Below are positions 57,999 through 64,000 of a stretch of 64,000 bases of DNA, in pieces (position 1 is the first letter of the stretch; the number at the start of each line of letters is the position of its first letter). The notes beneath the pieces were generated by a model, which did no database searches, was not told the DNA's origin, and saw only the letters and a program-made list of their open reading frames with translations. Origin of the DNA: Clostridium sp. CAG:1000 (GTDB lineage: Bacteria; Bacillota_I; Bacilli_A; RF39; UBA660); NCBI GenBank assembly GCA_000436975.1, contig HG000345.1, positions 9,113-73,112 on the forward strand. Reading direction: 5' to 3'. The translations under genes were made by a program, and so were the position numbers.

Positions 57999-59720
57999 TT
58001 AATCTTTTGTGTTTTTATTTTCTAATTTTCTATATGCAATTTTACCAATAAGTGTTTTTGGTAATGACTCTCTAAATTCATATTCATATGGCAAGGAATA
58101 TTTTGCTAGATTAATCTCACAATGATGTCTAATCTTTTTTTCTATTTCTTTTGATGGCTTAATTCCATCTTTTAAAACAATATATGCTTTAGCAACCTGT
58201 ACCCTTTTAGGATGAGGCACTCCAATAACTACACTCGTTAAAACATCTGGATATGTATTTAAAACATTTTCTATATATGTTGGATATAAATTATAACCAT
58301 TTGATACTATCATTCTTTTGATTCTTTGTCTAAAAAATACAAATCCATCAGCATCCATATACCCGATGTCTCCAGTATGAAGCCATATTTTTTTATCCTG
58401 ATGTTCTCTTAATACTTTCAAGTTTTCATTTATATTATTAATATAACCCATCATTACAGTAGGTCCACTAATACATATTTCTCCATCTGTACCATATGGT
58501 ACTTCTTCATTAGTCCCTATTGCCACTATTTTATAATCAGTGTCAGGAAAAGGAACGCCTATGGAATTATCTTTGTACATTCCTCTTAATGAAACACATG
58601 TAGCCGCTGTAGATTCGGTTAGTCCATAGCCAACTAAAATTTCAGCATCAGAGCCATGCTCATGAAGGCAATCATCAATTAATCTTTTTAAGTCACCAGA
58701 CATAAAATCGCCACCAGAAACTAAACATTTTATGCAAGCAAGATCATGGCGACCTATCTTAGTGTTTTTAGCAAGTGTTTCAAATAATGATGGAACACCG
58801 CAAATTAAGTTTGGCTGATATTTTTTAATTTCGCTTAAAAATTTCTTAGGTGAAAAATCAGGAACCAATATGACTTTCATGCCGCAACACAATGGTGTAT
58901 GAATACAAACTCCCAAACCAAAGCCATGAAATATAGGCAAAATTGATAATATTGATGTGCCTTCATTTGCAATATCAATCATTTTATGACTTTGCAATGC
59001 AAGTGAATTTAAGTTCAAATTTGATAAAAGTATTCCTTTAGGCTCACCACTGGTACCACCGCTATAAAGAATAACAGCTGGGTCATTCGGACCTTTTAAT
59101 GAAGCATATTCCCCATCATAATCATATCCATAATTCAAAAATTCTTTCCAAGTCATTATATCTTCAGTAAGTTCAATCTTAGGTATCTTTCCATGTGATT
59201 TATATTTATATAATATCTTTTTAATAGTTTTTAAGTTATCTCCTACAGACCCTATAACAATCTTTTTAACCTTTGTATTGTCTATAATGTTATGTACTTT
59301 ATCATATACCATATCAAGTACAAATAGAAAAGTGCTTTCAGATTCATTTAAATAAAGTTCTATTTCATTTTCAGCTGACAAGGGATGAATCATAGAAGCA
59401 ATGGCTCCCACCATATTAATAGCATAAAACATTATAATTGCCTCAGGAGTATTTGGCATACATATAGTAACTTTATCACCATCTTTTACACCTTGAGCCC
59501 TTAAGCATTTTGCAGTATTCCTTATTTTTTCATATAGTTCTCTATAAGTACATGTTTTACCATAATATTCATAAGCTATATATTCAGGAAATCTTGATAC
59601 AGCTTCAAGTAAATAGCCAGTCATAGATGTATTACTATAAGTCAAATTTGGTTTTATCCTATCTTTGTTATAATATTTGACCCATGGTCTTTCTTTTTTA
59701 TTTAACTTCAATTTTTTCAC
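57999..59720 (-). CDS. Acyl-CoA synthetase-like AMP-ligase
   Basis: 573 residues from GTG 59720 with GGAGGATAAGG upstream. Adenylate-forming motifs: A3 'ILYSGGTSGEPKGILLSNLN', A5 'VGYGLTESTAATCVS', A7 'LHTGDIGYMDADGF' and A10 'PKTLIGKIAYRKLE' with the catalytic Lys. It activates a carboxylic acid (probably a fatty acid). It overlaps the acyltransferase-like gene by 23 bp, so the acyl group may pass to that partner (inference). Confidence 0.9.
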   Translation of the reverse strand: MKKLKLNKKERPWVKYYNKDRIKPNLTYSNTSMTGYLLEAVSRFPEYIAYEYYGKTCTYRELYEKIRNTAKCLRAQGVKDGDKVTICMPNTPEAIIMFYAINMVGAIASMIHPLSAENEIELYLNESESTFLFVLDMVYDKVHNIIDNTKVKKIVIGSVGDNLKTIKKILYKYKSHGKIPKIELTEDIMTWKEFLNYGYDYDGEYASLKGPNDPAVILYSGGTSGEPKGILLSNLNLNSLALQSHKMIDIANEGTSILSILPIFHGFGLGVCIHTPLCCGMKVILVPDFSPKKFLSEIKKYQPNLICGVPSLFETLAKNTKIGRHDLACIKCLVSGGDFMSGDLKRLIDDCLHEHGSDAEILVGYGLTESTAATCVSLRGMYKDNSIGVPFPDTDYKIVAIGTNEEVPYGTDGEICISGPTVMMGYINNINENLKVLREHQDKKIWLHTGDIGYMDADGFVFFRQRIKRMIVSNGYNLYPTYIENVLNTYPDVLTSVVIGVPHPKRVQVAKAYIVLKDGIKPSKEIEKKIRHHCEINLAKYSLPYEYEFRESLPKTLIGKIAYRKLENKNTKD

Positions 59721-60558
59721 AAGCCTTATCCTCCAATAATTTAGGATTTTCTATTATATATTCAAACATTTTTATAGCTTTAGCAAAATAATATCCATCA
59801 GCTACCCTCTCGTCACAATTTATACCAAAATCACAAATATCGACAACTCTTTCCATACCATCATTGTCTACAACCTTATCTTTGTGTATTAGACCAATTG
59901 TTGCCAAAAAAGAACTAGTGCCAAAATTAGCTAAGTTATGGTAAATAGAACCAATTTTTAAAGTACCTAAATTAGATAATATAATTGAACTATAATACAA
60001 GTTATCCTTAGTAAATGATTCAGGTAACATTCCTTTTTTATCCAAATATTTAAATATCCCTACAACAGGCACCCTAATAAACTTTGGAAGAGATCCCACA
60101 AAGTCAACAACATTATTTGTATTTTCTTTTTTAGTTTCTTTGCTATTTCTTATTTTATTTACTTTTTCAGATATTTTTCTACTAATATCATAAATATTAT
60201 CATCTTTATCAACTTTAATATTTATCATAACTTCATCACTTTTATCATCAAATGCAATTTTAGCTACAAACGCTATAACTACTTCTGTTCTCTCATATGT
60301 TGTTCTATCACAAATAAATCTATTTAAAAGTTTTTTATTATAAAATACCTTAGCAAAAGCCATAGCTATCGCATGAAAATATGTTATTTTATATTCATTA
60401 TTTTCTTTCTTTTTCTTTTCTATAAATTTGATTAAATTAGTCATATCAATCTTTTGATTAATATATACATCAGAGTCACATCTTCTTGGTTTTAAATCGA
60501 TCAATATATTATGTAATCCATCTATATCTTTAACTTTTTTAGCATCTTTTCTTTTCAA
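59698..60558 (-). CDS. 2-oxoacid-dehydrogenase-type acyltransferase-like protein
   Basis: 286 residues from a TTG start at 60558 (GAGGTAA upstream). CAT/E2 catalytic fold without lipoyl domain: 'DSDVYINQKIDMTNLIKFIE', 'ITYFHAIAMAFAKVFYNKKL' and 'INCDERVADGYYFAKAIKMF'. The E2 motif DHRxxDG is DERVADG here, so the catalytic His is Glu. No E1/E3 genes are near. It is translationally linked to an AMP-ligase and probably acts in another acyl-transfer role or as a scaffold. Confidence 0.8.
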   Translation of the reverse strand: MKRKDAKKVKDIDGLHNILIDLKPRRCDSDVYINQKIDMTNLIKFIEKKKKENNEYKITYFHAIAMAFAKVFYNKKLLNRFICDRTTYERTEVVIAFVAKIAFDDKSDEVMINIKVDKDDNIYDISRKISEKVNKIRNSKETKKENTNNVVDFVGSLPKFIRVPVVGIFKYLDKKGMLPESFTKDNLYYSSIILSNLGTLKIGSIYHNLANFGTSSFLATIGLIHKDKVVDNDGMERVVDICDFGINCDERVADGYYFAKAIKMFEYIIENPKLLEDKACEKIEVK

Positions 60559-60614
60559 TTTTATTACCTCACTATCGCAATAATATTATACAAAAAAAAA
60601 GAATATATTGCAAA

Positions 60615-61571
60615 TCAATATATTAATATATATCCATAATATATTAAAAACAACATAATCATAATACTTCCCTCTACTCTTGTTAAAACCTTATCATTTG
60701 AGGAAAAGAAATATAATGCAAAAGCAGATACTTGAACAGCCATAATATCTATTAGGTTAAAACTAGAAGATGTAAACCCCCCATATATAAGAAGTGGTAA
60801 GCCAAGAACAATTCCAATATTAAATATATTAGTTCCAATTATGTTACCTAGAGCTATATCAAACTCTCCTTTTTTAGCGGCAATAACAGTCATAGTCATT
60901 TCCGGAAGAGATGTGCCTATTACAACAACCGTCATAGTTATAATTTTAGTGCTTACATTTAATAGACTCGCTATATTCCTAGCATTATCAACAACTATAT
61001 CACTAGCAAAAACTATTCCTATACAACATACAATAACTAATAATATTGATACTAGCATATTATATTTAGGTTTACTATATTCAAGAAATCCTTGCTTTGC
61101 CTTAACAGACGATACTATATAAAATATAAATACCAAAAAGAAGATAATAAATAGTAATCCATCAATTCTATTAAGAATAAAATTCTCAGGTATTCCTCCG
61201 ATGTAATGAGAAAGAATAGCTATAGTAAACATTGAGGTTACTACTAACAAAATAGGTAATTCTTTTTTAACAACATCATTTTTTACTTTGATTGGACTTA
61301 TAAAAGCAGCAAGTCCAACAATTAATAAAATATTTACAATATTACTTCCCAAAACATTTGCAAGAGCAATGTCTCCACTACCACTAGCAATACTATTAAA
61401 TGAAATGGCAAGCTCTGGGGCGCATGTACCAAAAGCAGCAACTGTTAAAGCACTCATCATCTTAGACATTTTAAAATTAGTTGCAATAGAACTAATCGCA
61501 TCTATAAATATATCAGAGCATTTAATCAAAAGAACAAATCCAACTATTAATAACGCAATTGCCTTCAACAT
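60615..61571 (-). CDS. Calcium/sodium antiporter (CaCA family, YrbG-like)
   Basis: 318 residues, ten transmembrane helices. Two alpha-repeats: 'FGTCAPELAISFNSIASGSG' with 'LANVLGSNIVNILLIVG', and 'GTSLPEMTMTVIAAKKGEFD' with 'LGNIIGTNIFNIGIVLG'. The conserved Glu/Asp and Asn ion ligands are present. AGGAGG precedes the ATG. Exchanges Na+ (or H+/K+) for Ca2+. Confidence 0.95.
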   Translation of the reverse strand: MLKAIALLIVGFVLLIKCSDIFIDAISSIATNFKMSKMMSALTVAAFGTCAPELAISFNSIASGSGDIALANVLGSNIVNILLIVGLAAFISPIKVKNDVVKKELPILLVVTSMFTIAILSHYIGGIPENFILNRIDGLLFIIFFLVFIFYIVSSVKAKQGFLEYSKPKYNMLVSILLVIVCCIGIVFASDIVVDNARNIASLLNVSTKIITMTVVVIGTSLPEMTMTVIAAKKGEFDIALGNIIGTNIFNIGIVLGLPLLIYGGFTSSSFNLIDIMAVQVSAFALYFFSSNDKVLTRVEGSIMIMLFLIYYGYILIY

Positions 61572-61645
61572 GCTTGCCTCCTATTATATTAATATTATAA
61601 ACTATTTATAATTTTTTTAAAAGAAAAACTTTACTATTTGTAAAG

Positions 61646-62581
61646 TTAATTATCTTCCTCATCTTCTAATTCTTCAAACAATTTATCAACATTTTTACTT
61701 GGAAGCAACATAGTATTGCTTTTATTAATTTTTATCTCAAACATATCAGTATCAGTTGGTAATTCATCTCCATCAATACACCAGGCTGGTGGTATTTTAT
61801 CAAATTCTAATTTAATATTATCTGTTTTGAAATATGTAAATCCAGGAATATCATTCATTTCTCTTCTCTTTAAATAATGAAGTGCTTTAATAATATCCCA
61901 TTTATTTTTAATATCGCATAATAATACCTCAAATTTATTATCATCGAGTTTAACATCAGGATAAATATTAGGAACACCACCTACTCTATTACTATTAGTT
62001 ATAAATATGAATGAAACTCTTTTCTCAAAAGTTTGTCCATCAATTGTATATTTAATATTATAAAACTGAAGATTTTGCTTTAATTGTTGTATTCCATACA
62101 TTACATATGCAAGTCTACCATACTTTTCTTTTAACTTTCTAGGAGTGGCATACGAAATATCTACATAAGCCCCAATACAAGCAACATACACGAATGGATT
62201 ATTATTTATTAAACAAACATCTATATTCTTTTGAACCCCATTTAGTAACATAACAATGTTTTTAGAAGTGTTTCCACTCATTCCATACATATGTGCTACA
62301 TCATTAACACTTCCTAAAGGTAAATGTCCTAATAATATAGGTTTCTTTCTTTCAATATTACCAGCAATTACTTCATTTAATGTCCCATCTCCACCAGCGC
62401 AAAGTAACAAATCAACATTTTTCAATTTTTTAACTATTTCTTTAGCATGTCCTTTATATTCGGTATATATTATTTCAGTATCATACTCATAATTTTCAAG
62501 TATCTTGTATATTTTTTTTAAATTAGAACGGTTAGTTAATTTTCCACTATTCGGATTATAAATAACAACACATTTTAGCAT
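61646..62581 (-). CDS. Diacylglycerol kinase-family lipid kinase (DagK/YegS)
   Basis: 311 residues from ATG 62581 (GAGGAAG). 'VIYNPNSGKLTNRSNLKKIY', the nucleotide site 'LLCAGGDGTLNEVIAGNI' and 'LPLGSVNDVAHMYGM' (GTxNDxA variant) define the DAGK catalytic family; the C-terminal beta domain ends 'AWCIDGDELPTD'. It phosphorylates diacylglycerol or related lipids for phospholipid recycling. Confidence 0.93.
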   Translation of the reverse strand: MLKCVVIYNPNSGKLTNRSNLKKIYKILENYEYDTEIIYTEYKGHAKEIVKKLKNVDLLLCAGGDGTLNEVIAGNIERKKPILLGHLPLGSVNDVAHMYGMSGNTSKNIVMLLNGVQKNIDVCLINNNPFVYVACIGAYVDISYATPRKLKEKYGRLAYVMYGIQQLKQNLQFYNIKYTIDGQTFEKRVSFIFITNSNRVGGVPNIYPDVKLDDNKFEVLLCDIKNKWDIIKALHYLKRREMNDIPGFTYFKTDNIKLEFDKIPPAWCIDGDELPTDTDMFEIKINKSNTMLLPSKNVDKLFEELEDEEDN

Positions 62582-62718
62582 ATTCTTCCTCACTTTTTTT
62601 GATATATACATTATATCACTTTTTAATAATTTATCAAATATAAATAAATTGATTATATTTTGAAATTTATTGTTAATAATATAGATAAATGGTGTATAAT
62701 ATTTAGATGGACGGAATT

Positions 62719-64000
62719 ATGATGAAGAAAAAACAAATAAAAAATAAAAAAAAGAAAAAAGTTTTAAAAATAACATTACAAGTTATTTTATTTTTAGTGT
62801 GCATAACATTCTGTGGTTTTATATACTATATATATGTTAGCGCTCCTGAATTTAAAAGTGATTTACTTTATAGAAAGGAATCATCAAATATATATGATTC
62901 CAAAGGAAATTTAATCGCGACAATTGGTACAGAAAAAAGACAATTAATTAAATATAATGAACTTCCACAAGTATTAATAGATGCTATTATCGCAACTGAA
63001 GATTCAAGATTCTTTGAACATGATGGATTTGATATACCAAGATTTTTAAAAGCTGGAATGAGTTATGTAAAAGGAGTAGATGGTGGTGGCGCTAGTACAC
63101 TTACTATGCAACTTTCAAAAAATACTTTTACAAGTACAGAAACAAAAGGATTTGATGGCATAGTTAGAAAATTTACTGATATATATATGTCAATTTTTAA
63201 AATTGAAAAAGACTATTCAAAAGAAGAAATAATTGAATTTTATGTAAACGCCCCATATTTAGGTGCAGGAAGTTATGGGGTTGAGCAAGCTGCTAAAACA
63301 TACTTTGGGAAAGATGTTACTAATTTAAACTTAGTAGAAGCTTCTGTAATTGCAGGAATGTTTCAAGCACCAGGGGAATATGATCCATATATTAATCCAG
63401 ATAAAACAACCGCAAGAAAAAACGAAGTAATAAGTTTGATGCTAAGACATGGGTATATTACAGAAAGTGAAGCAAACCAAGCTAAAAAAGTAAAAGTAGA
63501 GAACATAATTAAGAAAGCCGATAAAAGCATAAATAAATATCAAGGCTTTGTAGACACTGTTATCCAAGAAGTGATTGATAGAACTGGTGATAACCCATAT
63601 GAAGTTTCAATGGATATATATACAACCTTAATGTCTGACAAACAAGATGTTATAGAGGATTTCTATAAGAATTGGAAATTTAAAGACGATAAAGTTCAAG
63701 TTGGTATAGGAATAATTGACAATAATACTGGTTCAATTATAGCAGTAGGAGCCGGTAGAAATAAAAACAGCGCAATGTCACTAAACTATGCAACTCAAAT
63801 TAAAAGACACCCAGGTAGTACGGCTAAACCGTTGTTTGATTATGGACCAGGCATAGAATATAAAAATTGGTCAACATATACTCCTTTTATAGATAAACCT
63901 GTCAACTATACCGGCGGCGGAACAATGAGAAATGTAGATGGTAAATATCAAGGTTTCTTAACGCTTGAACAATGCCTTGTAAGATCAAGAAACACATGTG
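62719..64000 (+). CDS. Class A penicillin-binding protein (partial, C-terminus off the window)
   Basis: 427 residues visible. Basic cytoplasmic start, one membrane anchor ('LQVILFLVCITFCGFIYYIY'), GT51 glycosyltransferase with 'AIIATEDSRFFEHDGFDIPR', 'GGGASTLTMQLSKNTF' and 'EFYVNAPYLGAGSYGVEQAA', then the start of a transpeptidase: SxxK in 'PGSTAKPLFDYGP' and SxN in 'CLVRSRNTC'. It polymerises and cross-links peptidoglycan. The -10 box TATAAT ends at about 62699; ATG 62719 or 62722 is chosen over 62707, which would be at the transcript start. Confidence 0.92.
   Translation, partial: MMKKKQIKNKKKKKVLKITLQVILFLVCITFCGFIYYIYVSAPEFKSDLLYRKESSNIYDSKGNLIATIGTEKRQLIKYNELPQVLIDAIIATEDSRFFEHDGFDIPRFLKAGMSYVKGVDGGGASTLTMQLSKNTFTSTETKGFDGIVRKFTDIYMSIFKIEKDYSKEEIIEFYVNAPYLGAGSYGVEQAAKTYFGKDVTNLNLVEASVIAGMFQAPGEYDPYINPDKTTARKNEVISLMLRHGYITESEANQAKKVKVENIIKKADKSINKYQGFVDTVIQEVIDRTGDNPYEVSMDIYTTLMSDKQDVIEDFYKNWKFKDDKVQVGIGIIDNNTGSIIAVGAGRNKNSAMSLNYATQIKRHPGSTAKPLFDYGPGIEYKNWSTYTPFIDKPVNYTGGGTMRNVDGKYQGFLTLEQCLVRSRNTC

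Overview
The DNA is AT-rich (roughly 72-75 % by eye), uses the standard code (TGG for Trp, TGA as stop), has strong AGGAGG ribosome binding sites, and carries spore-coat genes (cotJ, Coat_F type), soj/spo0J and an mDAP-type murE. This suggests an endospore-lineage, low-GC Bacillota, probably a gut Bacilli/Erysipelotrichia/RF39-like organism; the exact taxon is inference.

Positions 1 to about 22,300 are a lysogenic siphovirus-type prophage whose left end lies outside the window. Read on the minus strand from 18.4 kb down to 1: an excisionase-like gene, DnaD-type and G39P-like replication genes, an ERF-family annealing protein, DUF1351, SSB, many small coiled-coil proteins, an RNA ligase and an ArpU-like late regulator. 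Next comes an activator-type late promoter with two 17-bp repeats, then about 950 bp without genes that is densely structured, and then terS, terL, portal, minor capsid protein, scaffold and major capsid protein. The plus-strand lysogeny block (18.4-22.2 kb) holds a membrane protein, a CI-like repressor facing a Cro-like repressor across a palindromic operator, a TM2-DEDDh exonuclease fusion, an ImmA-like peptidase and a tyrosine integrase.

The most unusual part is 7,329-8,283. Several long helices pair only with G.U wobbles if the RNA is read from the minus strand. A structural module (hairpin, then a 15-17 bp stem, then a variable insert) recurs at least three times, one insert is an almost complete tRNA-like domain, and the region ends in a GC-rich hairpin plus an intrinsic terminator. 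This looks like a giant ornate phage RNA of the GOLLD/ROOL kind or a new relative. A further copy of the module lies at 1,441-1,554. A phage RNA ligase is encoded just upstream.

Positions 22,390-26,275 are a small integrative mobilizable element: a large serine recombinase behind a leader-peptide attenuator, and a MobV relaxase with an oriT-like site. Host chromosome runs from 26,277 to the end: a phosphodiesterase; tyrS under a tyrosine T-box followed by a leader peptide with five consecutive Tyr codons; ABC transporters; mscL; murE; phosphoketolase; tsaE; the cotJ spore coat genes; tRNA-Asn; feoAB; hsp20 with a CIRCE-like operator; the ychF-DUF951-parB-parA block typical of the region near oriC; an AMP-ligase/acyltransferase pair; a Ca2+/Na+ exchanger; a diacylglycerol-kinase-like gene; and the start of a class A penicillin-binding protein.
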